Assembly (NCBI RefSeq): GCF_003569765.1
Contig: NZ_QXMG01000005.1
Span: 62,001 to 126,000 of the forward strand
Direction: 5' to 3'
DNA length: 64,000 nt
From: Caldimonas tepidiphila
GTDB lineage: Bacteria > Pseudomonadota > Gammaproteobacteria > Burkholderiales > Burkholderiaceae_C
Part shown: positions 27,458-36,442 of the stretch, piece by piece
How the letters are laid out: each line of letters opens with the position of its first letter
Numbering within the stretch: the first letter of the stretch is position 1
The notes under the pieces: model-generated
Database searches by the model: none
What the model saw: only the letters and a program-made list of their open reading frames with translations
Told to the model about the DNA's origin: nothing
Translations under genes and position numbers: made by a program

Positions 27458-28687
27458 CTACAGCGAGCAGCTGCGGAAGCCCGAGAAGCCCGCGTCGCGT
27501 CCCGGCGGCGCGAAGCCGCGCAGCCGCGGGTGGCGCAGCCGCGCGCGCGTCGCGAAGGAGCCGCCGCGCAGCACCAGCGCGTCGCCGAAGTCCTGCTCGG
27601 AGAGCTGCCCGGCGCAGCGCGAGAAGCCGGGATAGGGGCGCAGGCGGCTCGCGGTCCACTCCCACACCTCGCCCCAGCGGAAGCCGCGCGGGCCGGCCGT
27701 CACCGCGGCCCGCTCCCACTCGGCCTCGGTCGGCAGGCGCCGTCCCGCCCAGCGGCACCAGGCCTGCGCCTCGTGCCAGCTCACGTGCAGCACCGGCGCC
27801 GCTGCCGGCACCTGCTGCAGCGTGCCGAAGCGGCGCAGCAGCACGCCGCTGCGCATCTGCTCGACTGCGCGCGGCGCGCGGCGCCCGAGCGCATCGACCC
27901 ATTCCCAGCCTGAGGGCGACCACCAGTGCGGCTCGTCGTAGCCGCCGTCCTCGACGAACTCGGCGAACTGCGCCCAGCTCACCGGCTGGGCGTCGATCTC
28001 GTGCTCGGGCAGCGCCTGCTCGTGCGCGCCCTGCTCGTTGTCGAACACGAAGCCGGCGCCTGCCGGCGTGCCGAGCCGCCAACGGCCCGCCGGCAGCACG
28101 ATCGGCGCCAGCGGCGGAGCGGGCTGCGGCTCGAGCGGCAGCGGCGGCTTCACGCCCCACCACTGCGCCAGCTCGGCGAGCTGCTCGCCGCAGCGGTCCT
28201 CGTGGAACAGCGCGAGGCGGAAGGCATAGAGCGCGTCGTCGCTCTCCGGGCAGTGCGCGAGCAGCTCGAGCGTGGTCTCGAGCGTGTCGACCAGGTAGGC
28301 ACGCACCGCCGCCGGCGGCGGCAGGTCGAGCCGGCCGCGCTCGGCGAGCGGGCAGCACGCGGGGTCCCACCAGCGATCGGCCTGCGACTCGACCGACGCG
28401 AGCCGCGGGCCCTCGGGGTCGGCCGTCGCGCCGCGCAGGCGCTGCAGGTTGCGCGCGATCCAGCGCTCCTGGAACCAGCCGACGTGGCCGAGCAGCCACG
28501 CGGGCGGCGGCAGCAGGTCGTCGGGCTCCTGCGCCTGCGGCGGCACGTCCAGCCGCGGCTCGAGCGCCGCGAACAGCGCCAGCGTGCGGTTGCGCGCCTC
28601 GATCAGCGCGAGCGACAGCAGCTCCCTGCCGGCCTCGCGCATCGGCTGAGGCGCGTCGAGCTGGTCCGGTCCCGCCGCTGCGGCCAA
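27458..28687 (-). CDS. EgtB/SenA-like sulfoxide or selenoneine synthase with an altered iron motif
   Basis: A 409-residue protein: an N-terminal DinB-like domain (about 15-170) and a C-terminal formylglycine-enzyme-like domain (about 190-409; LPTEAEWERAA, WGEVWEWTAS). EgtB and SenA use iron held by three His to join hercynine to a thiol or selenosugar. One His is in LLGHVGWFQER (H68). The usual HxxxH reads HEDRC, giving H162 and C166. Either the site is modified or activity is lost. TTG at 28687 is preferred because AGGGA lies six bases upstream; ATG at 28642 lacks a ribosome site. No egtD, senB or senC is nearby. Confidence 0.75.
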   Translation of the reverse strand: MAAAAGPDQLDAPQPMREAGRELLSLALIEARNRTLALFAALEPRLDVPPQAQEPDDLLPPPAWLLGHVGWFQERWIARNLQRLRGATADPEGPRLASVESQADRWWDPACCPLAERGRLDLPPPAAVRAYLVDTLETTLELLAHCPESDDALYAFRLALFHEDRCGEQLAELAQWWGVKPPLPLEPQPAPPLAPIVLPAGRWRLGTPAGAGFVFDNEQGAHEQALPEHEIDAQPVSWAQFAEFVEDGGYDEPHWWSPSGWEWVDALGRRAPRAVEQMRSGVLLRRFGTLQQVPAAAPVLHVSWHEAQAWCRWAGRRLPTEAEWERAAVTAGPRGFRWGEVWEWTASRLRPYPGFSRCAGQLSEQDFGDALVLRGGSFATRARLRHPRLRGFAPPGRDAGFSGFRSCSL

Positions 28688-28696
28688 GTGCCGTCC

Positions 28697-29323
28697 CTAC
28701 GCGTCCATCAGGTCGAAGCCCTGGGCCTCGACCTCGAAGAAGTCGCGCGCGAAGCCGGCGACCGCGCGGTAGAAGTCGGCGCGCGGATGCGCGGCCAGCG
28801 TGTCCCACAGCGCGCCGGCCCAGCCCTGCAGGTGGGTCGAGAAGAAGCGGTGCTGGCGCGCCAGGTTGCTCACGCCGGCGTCGTCGCCGGCGATCAGGTA
28901 GCGCATCACCTCGCAGAGGTAGGCGATGTGGTCCTCGGTCTCGCTCATCGCCGGGTCGCGCGCGAGGCCGAGCTCGGCGAGCTCGTGGCGCAGCGCCACG
29001 AGCGGCTTCTCGTTGAGCGCGCCGGCCTGGTAGTAGGAGCCGAACAGGAAGATCTCGGGCTTGCCGAGCGCGACGAAGAGCGCGTCGAACTCCTCGAGCA
29101 CCTTGGCGTGCGACAGGCGCCGTGCGGTGCCGACCAGCTCGCCCCAGCTGTTCTCGAGGAAGGCGCCGGGCGCGGGCGCCTCGGTGGGCGCCACCGCGAG
29201 CTGCGCATGCAGCTCGGCCGACGGCGGCGCATACAGCAGCGCGGCGAGCAGCCCGTAGGCCTCGGCGCGGGCGAGTTCCTCGCGGTCGTCGGGAGTGCTC
29301 AGTGTCAGGGCTTGGGGCTTCAC
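28697..29323 (-). CDS. TorD/DmsD-family molybdoenzyme chaperone
   Basis: A 208-residue all-alpha chaperone that binds apo-molybdo/tungsto-enzymes before cofactor insertion and Tat export. Family signatures include the central EFDALFV and DHIAYLCEVMRYL segments. It starts with GTG overlapping the stop of the iron-sulfur protein by four bases. In Burkholderiales this set (DUF3305, DUF3306, ferredoxin-like protein, TorD) usually precedes formate dehydrogenase genes, but here the next gene is the EgtB/SenA-like enzyme. Confidence 0.85.
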   Translation of the reverse strand: MKPQALTLSTPDDREELARAEAYGLLAALLYAPPSAELHAQLAVAPTEAPAPGAFLENSWGELVGTARRLSHAKVLEEFDALFVALGKPEIFLFGSYYQAGALNEKPLVALRHELAELGLARDPAMSETEDHIAYLCEVMRYLIAGDDAGVSNLARQHRFFSTHLQGWAGALWDTLAAHPRADFYRAVAGFARDFFEVEAQGFDLMDA

Positions 29324-31455
29324 AGGTCGGTGATCCGGACTTCGTTGGGATTGGTGTGCATGTCGATCACGCGGCAGTCGCCGCACATCTTCAGCCGCTC
29401 GAGCGCCCGGCCCTGGAACATCGCGTGGCCGGCGAGCTTGCCCATCATCGCCTCGATCGCGCGCAGCGTGCCGAAGGGTTTGCCGCAGCTCACGCATTCG
29501 AAGGGTCGGGCCTCGTTCAGGACCCGCGCCTGCTTGCGCGCCTTGCCGCCGTCGGCGAGCCACAGCCGCGGCTCGAGCGTGATCGCCTTCTCGGGGCAGG
29601 TGCCGGCGCACAGGCCGCACTGCACGCAGTTCTTCTCGATGAAGCGCAGCTGCGGCCGCTCGGCGTTGTCGGCCAGCGCCCCTTCCGGGCAGGCGCCGAC
29701 GCAGCTCAGGCACAGCGTGCAGCGCTCGCTGTCCACCACCAGGCTGCCGAAGGGCGAGGCCGCCGGCAGCGCGATCGTCTCGGCCTTGACCGGCGCCTGC
29801 GCGAGCAGGTGGTCGAGCGCGAGGTCGAGCGTGCTGCGCTTGTCGGCCTGGATCGCGTAGCTCGCGGGCTTGGCGACGCCCTGCGCCGGCGGTGCCTGCA
29901 GCGCCGCGTCGAGCGCGGCGAGGTCGCGCGCGTCGCGCGCCTCGATCAGGCGCAGGTGCCGGCCCTCGTAGCCGAGGCCGTTGAGGATGGCCTGCGCGAC
30001 GCCGATCTGCGCGCCGACCGCCTCGCGGTACTCGGGCGCCTCCTCGCCGGTCATCAGCACCCAGACCTGGCTGGCGCCGTAGGCGACGGCCGACAGCCAC
30101 AGGTCGATGCCGGCCGACGCGGTGTGCCACAGGTCCACCGGCAGCACGCGCGCGGGCAGGCCGCGGATCGAGCGGTCGGCCTGCGCGGCGCGGCCGAGGT
30201 CGGCCACCATCTGCGCGCCGGCGCCCTGGCTGTGCAGCAGCAGCGCCGCGTCGCGGCCGCCCGCGGCGCGGTAGGTGGACAGCAGCGTGCGCAGGCGCGT
30301 GCCCTGGTCGGCGGCGCGCGGGTAGGCGTAGGACAGCGCGCCGCTCGGGCACACGGTGGTGCAGGCGCCGCAGCCGACGCACAGGTTGGGGTTGACCTTG
30401 ATGCCGCCGGTGGTGGTGCGCTCGCTCGCGACCGCGCGCGCCGAGCAGACGTCGATGCAGGCGGTGCAGCCCTCGCGCTCGTTGCGGCTGTGCGCGCAGA
30501 GCTTGGCCTTGTACTGGAAGAAGCGCGGCTTCTCGAACTCGCCGACCAGCTCGCGCAGCTTGAGCACGGCGGGCGTGAGCTGGCTCGCGTCGGCGACGTG
30601 GAAGTAGCCCTGCGGCGGCTGGTGCTGGGTGAAGAGCGGACGCGCGCCGAGGTCGAGGATCAGGTCGAAGCTCTCGCTCTGCGTCTGCGCCTGGCGCTCG
30701 AAGTCGATCGCGCCGACCGCCTCGCAGGCGCGCACGCAGGCGCGATGGCCCTTGCACGCGTCGAGGTCGATCTGGTAGCTGAAGTCGATCGCGCCCTCGG
30801 GGCAGGCCTCGATGCAGGCATTGCAGCGCGTGCACAGGTCGAGGTCGATCGGGTTGTCGGGCGTCCACTGCACCTCGAAGGCGCCGAGCCAGCCGCTGAT
30901 GCGCTCGACGCGGCCGGCGAGCACCGGCAGCGTGCGGGCCTGCGGCAGCGCGCCGCCAGCACGCGGCAGCAGCAGCGTCACGTCGAGCTTGTCGGCCAGC
31001 AGCTCGGCGGCCTGCTGCGCGGCGTCGGCCGCGCCGATCACGAGCACGCGGCCGGCGGACTTGTAGCTCACGGTCGCCACCGGCTCCGGGTCGGGAAGCT
31101 GGGCCGCGGCGATCAGCGCGGCGATCTTGGGCGTCACCGACGCGGGCTTCTCGCGCGCGGCGGCCGACCAGCCGGCGGTCTCGCGGATGTTGACGAAGCG
31201 GATCGGCCGCTCCTGCAGGCTCGGGGCGCCCTCGGTCTGCTCGGCGAGCTCCTGGAACAGGCGCTGCTCCTGCGTGCAGGCCACCAGCAGATCCTCGCCG
31301 CTCCTGGCCGCGCGCTGGAAGGCGCCGGCATCGCGCCGGCACAGGGTGGTGTGCACCGGCAGCCGGGCGCCGGCGAGCTGGTCCTCGAGCGCGTCGCTCA
31401 AGGCCGGGCCGTCCAGCGGCATCGTGCGGTTGCAGTTGCAGATCAGGGTTTTCAT
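29320..31455 (-). CDS. Multi-[4Fe-4S] protein of the formate-dehydrogenase maturation cluster
   Basis: A 711-residue cytoplasmic protein with several ferredoxin-type cluster motifs: CTRCNACIEACP, CVGCGACTTVCP, CTLCLSCVGACP and CVQCGLCAGTCP, plus incomplete Cys groups (CKGHRACVRAC, CTACIDVC). Near the C-terminus are CVSCGKPFG and CGDC. The region between about 130 and 170 resembles a nucleotide-binding segment. It is usually found beside formate dehydrogenase genes, probably in electron transfer or metal-cofactor delivery; the exact reaction is unknown. No signal peptide is visible. Confidence 0.85.
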   Translation of the reverse strand: MKTLICNCNRTMPLDGPALSDALEDQLAGARLPVHTTLCRRDAGAFQRAARSGEDLLVACTQEQRLFQELAEQTEGAPSLQERPIRFVNIRETAGWSAAAREKPASVTPKIAALIAAAQLPDPEPVATVSYKSAGRVLVIGAADAAQQAAELLADKLDVTLLLPRAGGALPQARTLPVLAGRVERISGWLGAFEVQWTPDNPIDLDLCTRCNACIEACPEGAIDFSYQIDLDACKGHRACVRACEAVGAIDFERQAQTQSESFDLILDLGARPLFTQHQPPQGYFHVADASQLTPAVLKLRELVGEFEKPRFFQYKAKLCAHSRNEREGCTACIDVCSARAVASERTTTGGIKVNPNLCVGCGACTTVCPSGALSYAYPRAADQGTRLRTLLSTYRAAGGRDAALLLHSQGAGAQMVADLGRAAQADRSIRGLPARVLPVDLWHTASAGIDLWLSAVAYGASQVWVLMTGEEAPEYREAVGAQIGVAQAILNGLGYEGRHLRLIEARDARDLAALDAALQAPPAQGVAKPASYAIQADKRSTLDLALDHLLAQAPVKAETIALPAASPFGSLVVDSERCTLCLSCVGACPEGALADNAERPQLRFIEKNCVQCGLCAGTCPEKAITLEPRLWLADGGKARKQARVLNEARPFECVSCGKPFGTLRAIEAMMGKLAGHAMFQGRALERLKMCGDCRVIDMHTNPNEVRITDL

Positions 31456-31470
31456 CGTGGCTTGTCTCGT

Positions 31471-32169
31471 TCAGGCGCCTCGCGTCGGCGGCGCATCGGG
31501 CTCCGGCGACGGGGCCGGGTCGTCGTCGACCGGCGGCATCTCGGCATGCTCCCCGGCCGCCGTCGCACCCGACCCGGTTTCGGTCTCGGGCGCGGAGGCT
31601 GCGTCGGCCTCCTCGGCGCGCGACTGTGACACAGCCTCCTGCGGGCTGTCCTGCGTAGGGGCGGCCCCGGATGTGGCGTCTGCCACGGCAGCGCGATTTT
31701 CCTGCGCCTCCTCCTCGTCGCGGAACAGGCCGAGCATCTTCGACTGGTTCATCTTGCGCAGCATCGCCAGCGGGATCGGGTCCGGCTTGGAATAGTCGTC
31801 GATGTAGATGTCGAGCCCGTCCATCACGTTGTAGTGGGGATCGGTGAACAACTTCTTCATCGCGGCGCGCTTGACGTCCTCGTCGACGCCGCGGCGCATG
31901 AAGGCCGAGTAGTCCGACTCGCGCGTGAGGCGGGCGACATCCTCCATCGAGGGCAGCGGCAGCGGCTCGTTCCCGGCGGCAGCGGGCGCGCCGGGCGGCG
32001 GCACGGGCTCGGGCGACGCGGACGGGACGGCGGGCGGGACCACGCTGCCGGCCGCGGCGGGCGGCCGGTCCGCCGCGGGCGCGGGCTTCGGCGGCTCCTC
32101 GGGCGCGCGGCCCTCGCGCACCTCGCTCTTGCGGCGTGCCCAGCGGGAAAAGAAACCTTCTTCGCTCAT
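31471..32169 (-). CDS. DUF3306-family protein
   Basis: A 232-residue protein starting MSEEGFFSRWARRKSEV, typical of DUF3306. A Pro/Ala-rich stretch (about 20-70) precedes a conserved core (about 72-155; DYSAFMRRGVDEDVKRAAMKKLF) and an acidic, low-complexity tail. The family accompanies formate dehydrogenase maturation genes, and its role is not established. ATG at 32169 is chosen over 32172 because GAGG is better spaced. Confidence 0.85.
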   Translation of the reverse strand: MSEEGFFSRWARRKSEVREGRAPEEPPKPAPAADRPPAAAGSVVPPAVPSASPEPVPPPGAPAAAGNEPLPLPSMEDVARLTRESDYSAFMRRGVDEDVKRAAMKKLFTDPHYNVMDGLDIYIDDYSKPDPIPLAMLRKMNQSKMLGLFRDEEEAQENRAAVADATSGAAPTQDSPQEAVSQSRAEEADAASAPETETGSGATAAGEHAEMPPVDDDPAPSPEPDAPPTRGA

Positions 32170-32344
32170 CATGACCTCGGGCGAAGTGCCGCCAGCGGCG
32201 GCGGGTGCGGGGACCGGCGGGGGTCCCGGCGCGGTGGCGTCGCCGCGCGCCGGGACGTCCCCGGCCGCACGCGACCTTCGTCTTTCCAGGAGGGGCGAGT
32301 TTCGCGCCCGCCCCCCTGATGTGCCGGATGCGCCGGCGGCCGGC

Positions 32345-32845
32345 TCAGCCGCGCGGGCCGCCGCCGCGCTCGCCCGGGGCCCGGAACGAGGCCGGCCGGG
32401 CACGCTTCTTCGGCTCGGGCCTGTAGTGCTCGTCGGTCCAGGCCTGCAGCCATGCGGCGATGTCGGCCGGCAGCGGCAGGTTGTCGACGCGCTCCTGCGC
32501 GTCGAGCCAGCGCCCGGCCTCGTTGTAGGACAGGCTCACCGTGACCGGCCGCGCCTGCGAGGGGTCCTCGTCGTCGACGCGCCACAGCACGAACCACACC
32601 GGCTGCCCCGACGTCAGGTTCAGGTGGTAGCCCTCGCCCTCGTCGCGGAAGAGTTCCACCCGGAAGCCCGGGTGCAGCCAGCGCGCGATGCGGCCGTCGT
32701 CGTGCAGCAGCCGCGGCTCGCTGCCGAAGGCCGGCTGCTGCGGCACCACCTCGGCGAGCCGGAAGCGCCAGTCCTCCCAGCGGTTGGGAGACGCCTCGCG
32801 CTCGAGCACGACGGCGACTTCGACGCAGGGGCGCTCGCTCGGCAT
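32345..32845 (-). CDS. DUF3305-family protein
   Basis: A 166-residue protein containing the conserved VAVVLEREASPNRWEDWRFRL beginning and the GEGYHLNL segment of DUF3305. The C-terminal 30 residues are basic and low in complexity. It is the first gene of the formate-dehydrogenase maturation set, 175 bases upstream of the DUF3306 gene. That gap shows no gene. Function is unknown. Confidence 0.85.
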   Translation of the reverse strand: MPSERPCVEVAVVLEREASPNRWEDWRFRLAEVVPQQPAFGSEPRLLHDDGRIARWLHPGFRVELFRDEGEGYHLNLTSGQPVWFVLWRVDDEDPSQARPVTVSLSYNEAGRWLDAQERVDNLPLPADIAAWLQAWTDEHYRPEPKKRARPASFRAPGERGGGPRG

Positions 32846-32852
32846 CGCGACC

Positions 32853-33944
32853 TCAGGTGCCCTTGGAGATCGAGATGGTCGGGAACTTCGACGAGTAGTC
32901 CTTGGCCTTCTCGGCGATCTTCACCGCCACCTGGCGCGCGACCGACTTGTACAGCCCGGAGATCTCGCCCTCGGGCTCGCTGACCACCGTCGGGCGGCCG
33001 GCGTCGGCCTGCTCGCGGATCGACAGGTTCAGCGGCAGCGCGCCGAGGTAGTTGACGCCGTACTCGACCGCCATCTTCTTGCCGCCCTCGGAGCCGAAGA
33101 TGTGCTCGGTGTGGCCGCAGTTCGGGCAGCAGTAGACCGCCATGTTCTCGACCACGCCGATGATCGGCACGCCGACCTTCTCGAACATCTTCAGGCCCTT
33201 GCGCGCGTCGAGCAGCGCGATGTCCTGCGGCGTCGTGACGATCACGGCGCCGGTCAGCGGCACCTTCTGGCTGAGCGTGAGCTGGATGTCGCCGGTGCCC
33301 GGGGGCATGTCGACGAGCAGGTAGTCGAGCTCGCCCCAGTTGGTCTGGCGCAGCAGCTGGTCGAGCGCCTGGGTGGCCATCGGGCCGCGCCAGATCATCG
33401 GGTTGTCGGCCTCGATCAGGAAGCCGATCGACATCACCTGCACGCCGTAGTTCTCGAGCGGCTCCATGGTCTGCCCGTCCACGCTCTCGGGGCGGCCGTC
33501 GATGCCCATCATCGTCGGCTGGCTCGGGCCGTAGATGTCGGCGTCCAGGATGCCGACCTTCGCGCCCTCGGCGGCGAGCGCCAGCGCGAGGTTGACGGTG
33601 GTCGTGCTCTTGCCGACGCCGCCCTTGCCGGAGGCGACCGCGACGATGTTCTTGACCTTGGGCAGCAGCTGCACGCCGCGCTGCACCGCGTGCGCGATCA
33701 CCTTGCTCGTGATGTTCGCGGAGACGTTCTCGACGCCCGCGACGCCGCGCGCGGCGGCGATCAGGCTCTTGCGCAGCGCCGTGACCTGGCTTTTCGCCGG
33801 GTAGCCGAGCTCGACGTCGAAGGACACGTCGCCGTCCTCGATGCGCAGGTTCTTCAGCTGGCGGGTCGAGACGAAGTCGCGGCCGGTGTTGGGGTCGACG
33901 ACGCTCTTGAGCGCGTCCAGGAGGGCTGCTTCGGTGATGGCCAT
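32853..33944 (-). CDS. apbC: ApbC/Mrp iron-sulfur cluster carrier ATPase
   Basis: A 363-residue P-loop protein: an N-terminal MIP18/DUF59-type domain (about 1-85), deviant Walker A SGKGGVGKST (about 105-114) and a C-terminal CCPNCG pair that holds the bridging [4Fe-4S] cluster. It transfers clusters to target proteins. It stands seven bases upstream of the DUF3305 gene on the same strand and may supply the downstream iron-sulfur protein. Confidence 0.95.
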   Translation of the reverse strand: MAITEAALLDALKSVVDPNTGRDFVSTRQLKNLRIEDGDVSFDVELGYPAKSQVTALRKSLIAAARGVAGVENVSANITSKVIAHAVQRGVQLLPKVKNIVAVASGKGGVGKSTTTVNLALALAAEGAKVGILDADIYGPSQPTMMGIDGRPESVDGQTMEPLENYGVQVMSIGFLIEADNPMIWRGPMATQALDQLLRQTNWGELDYLLVDMPPGTGDIQLTLSQKVPLTGAVIVTTPQDIALLDARKGLKMFEKVGVPIIGVVENMAVYCCPNCGHTEHIFGSEGGKKMAVEYGVNYLGALPLNLSIREQADAGRPTVVSEPEGEISGLYKSVARQVAVKIAEKAKDYSSKFPTISISKGT

Positions 33945-34113
33945 GCGCGTATCGGAATAGGGTCTGTCGCGGGAGTGCGGCAGTCTAGCTCAGGGTGGAT
34001 AACCACGGAGCCCGCCTTCCCGGGAGCGGGTGCCCGGCCGCCGCATGCAGGCCCAACCCTAGAATCGGCAGCTTCGCCCGAGACTTGATGCGCGTTTTCA
34101 CGCGCCCCTCCCG

Positions 34114-36273
34114 ATGACCCGCAAGCTCTTCGTCACCACCGCCCTGCCCTACGCCAACGGCGCCTTCCACATCGGCCACATCATGGAATACATCCAGGCC
34201 GACATCTGGGTGCGCCACCAGCGCCTGCACGGCCACCAGGTGCACTTCGTCGGCGCCGACGACGCCCATGGCGCGCCGATCATGATCGCCGCCGAGAAGG
34301 CGGGCGTGACGCCGCAGGAGTTCGTCGCGCGCATCGCCGCCGGCCGCAAGCAGTACCTCGACGGCTTCCACGTCGCCTTCGACAACTGGCACTCGACCGA
34401 CGGCCCGGAGAACCACCAGCTCGCGCAGGACGTCTACCGCGCGCTGAAGAAGAACGGCCTGATCTTCACGCGCGAGATCGAGCAGTTCTTCGACCCGGTG
34501 AAGAACATGTTCCTGCCCGACCGCTACATCAAGGGCGAGTGCCCGAAATGCAGCGCAAAGGACCAGTACGGCGACTCCTGCGAGGTCTGCGGCGCGGTCT
34601 ACGCCCCGACCGAGCTGAAGAACCCGTACTCGACGCTCACCGGCGCCACACCCGTGATGAAGAAGAGCGAGCACCACTTCTTCCAGCTCAGCTCGCCGCG
34701 CTGCGTCGAGTTCCTGAAGTCCTGGACGCAGGACGGGCGCCTCCAGCCCGAGGTCGCCAACAAGGTGCGCGAGTGGTTCGCGACCGACGAGGACGGCCAG
34801 GGAGGCCTGGGCGACTGGGACATCTCGCGCGACGCGCCCTACTTCGGCATCGAGATCCCGGACGCGCCGGGCAAGTACTTCTACGTCTGGCTGGACGCGC
34901 CGATCGGCTACCTCGCCTCGCTGAAGAACTGGTTCGACAAGGGCGGGCCGCGCCAGAAGTACGGCGAGGCGCGCAGCTTCGAGGAGTTCATGGCCTCGCC
35001 CGAGGTGGAGCAGTACCACTTCATCGGCAAGGACATCACCTACTTCCACACGCTGTTCTGGCCCGCGATGCTGCACTTCAGCGGCCGCAAGGTGCCGGAC
35101 AACGTGTTCGTGCACGGCTTCATCACCGTCAGCGGCGAGAAGATGAGCAAGAGCCGCGGCACCGGGATCGACCCGCTGCGCTACCTCTCGCTCGGCATGA
35201 ACCCCGAGTGGCTGCGCTACTACATCGCCGCCAAGCTCAACTCGCACGTCGAGGACGTGGACTTCAACCCCGAGGACTTCGTCGCCCGGGTCAACTCCGA
35301 CCTCGTCGGCAAGTACGTCAACATCGCCAGCCGCTGCGCGAGCTTCGTGCACAAGTACTTCGAGGGGGCGCTTGCGAACCCGATCGACGCCGACAAGTTC
35401 CGCAAGCTGATCCCGGTCGCCGCGGTGCAGGGCCGCGAGCAGGCGATCGCGGATGCGATCGACAAGCGCGAGTACAACCGCGCAGTTCGCGAGATCATGG
35501 CCGCGGCCGACGAGATCAACCAGTACTTCGACACGGCCAAGCCCTGGGAGCTGGCCAAGGACCCGTCGCAGCGCGTCGCCAACAGCGAGCTGCACGAGGT
35601 GCTGACCGGCTGCCTCGAGGGCTTCAAGTACCTGACGCTGTTCCTCGCGCCGATCCTGCCGGACCTCACCGCACGCGCCTTCCGCTTCCTCGGCTTCGAC
35701 GCGCCCTTGAGCTGGGAGCAGCGCGCCACCTGCGTGAAGACGATCGGCGTCTACGAGCACCTGATGACGCGCGTGGACGCCAAGATGCTCGACGCGCTGT
35801 TCGAGCCGCCGGCGGCAGTCGCGGCTCCGGCCCCTGCGCCGAAGGCGGCCGCTGCGGCCCCTGCGGCGGAGGCGGCGGAGGCCGCGGCACCTGCCGCCGA
35901 CGCGCCGACGCCCGGCGGCGAGGCGATCGCGCCGACGATCGGCATCGAGGACTTCACGAAGATCGACCTGCGCATCGCGCGCATCGTCAACGCCGAGCAC
36001 GTGGAGGGCGCCGCGAAGCTCCTGCGCCTGACGCTCGACGTCGGCGAGGGCCGCCACCGCAACGTCTTCTCCGGTATCAAGAGCGCCTACGACCCGGAGC
36101 AGCTCGTCGGCAAACTCACCGTGATGGTCGCCAACCTCGCGCCGCGCAAGATGAAGTTCGGCATCAGCGAGGGCATGGTGCTCGCTGCGAGCCACGCGGA
36201 CGAGAAGGCGAATCCCGGCATCTACGTGCTGGAGCCCTTCCCCGGCGCCCAGCCGGGCATGCGGGTGCGTTGA
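34114..36273 (+). CDS. metG: Methionyl-tRNA synthetase
   Basis: A 719-residue class I synthetase that charges initiator and elongator tRNA-Met. It has the HIGH-type motif (FHIGH), zinc knuckle cysteines CPKC and CEVC, and KMSKS. An Ala/Pro linker (about 565-605) leads to the C-terminal tRNA-binding/dimerisation domain. A likely -10 hexamer TAGAAT lies at 34070-34075. It is divergent from apbC; the 169-base gap has no other gene. Confidence 0.97.
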   Translation: MTRKLFVTTALPYANGAFHIGHIMEYIQADIWVRHQRLHGHQVHFVGADDAHGAPIMIAAEKAGVTPQEFVARIAAGRKQYLDGFHVAFDNWHSTDGPENHQLAQDVYRALKKNGLIFTREIEQFFDPVKNMFLPDRYIKGECPKCSAKDQYGDSCEVCGAVYAPTELKNPYSTLTGATPVMKKSEHHFFQLSSPRCVEFLKSWTQDGRLQPEVANKVREWFATDEDGQGGLGDWDISRDAPYFGIEIPDAPGKYFYVWLDAPIGYLASLKNWFDKGGPRQKYGEARSFEEFMASPEVEQYHFIGKDITYFHTLFWPAMLHFSGRKVPDNVFVHGFITVSGEKMSKSRGTGIDPLRYLSLGMNPEWLRYYIAAKLNSHVEDVDFNPEDFVARVNSDLVGKYVNIASRCASFVHKYFEGALANPIDADKFRKLIPVAAVQGREQAIADAIDKREYNRAVREIMAAADEINQYFDTAKPWELAKDPSQRVANSELHEVLTGCLEGFKYLTLFLAPILPDLTARAFRFLGFDAPLSWEQRATCVKTIGVYEHLMTRVDAKMLDALFEPPAAVAAPAPAPKAAAAAPAAEAAEAAAPAADAPTPGGEAIAPTIGIEDFTKIDLRIARIVNAEHVEGAAKLLRLTLDVGEGRHRNVFSGIKSAYDPEQLVGKLTVMVANLAPRKMKFGISEGMVLAASHADEKANPGIYVLEPFPGAQPGMRVR

Positions 36274-36442
36274 TCGGGCCTTCAAGGCCTGTCACAATGT
36301 GAAACGGCCATGAAGCACCCCACCCCGCGCGATTCGATCGTCAGGCTGCCCTCGCGGCGCCGGCGCTTCATCGCGCGGTGTCATCACTGCGGTCCTCCGG
36401 CGGCGGCTGTTCCAGCCCGCCGTTCCTCATTCCGGAGATCGC

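Noticed and set aside
36310-36442. A short frame beginning MKHPTPRDSIVRLPSRRR before the SulP gene
   Set aside because: No ribosome site, Arg/Pro-rich composition and overlap with the SulP start suggest chance.
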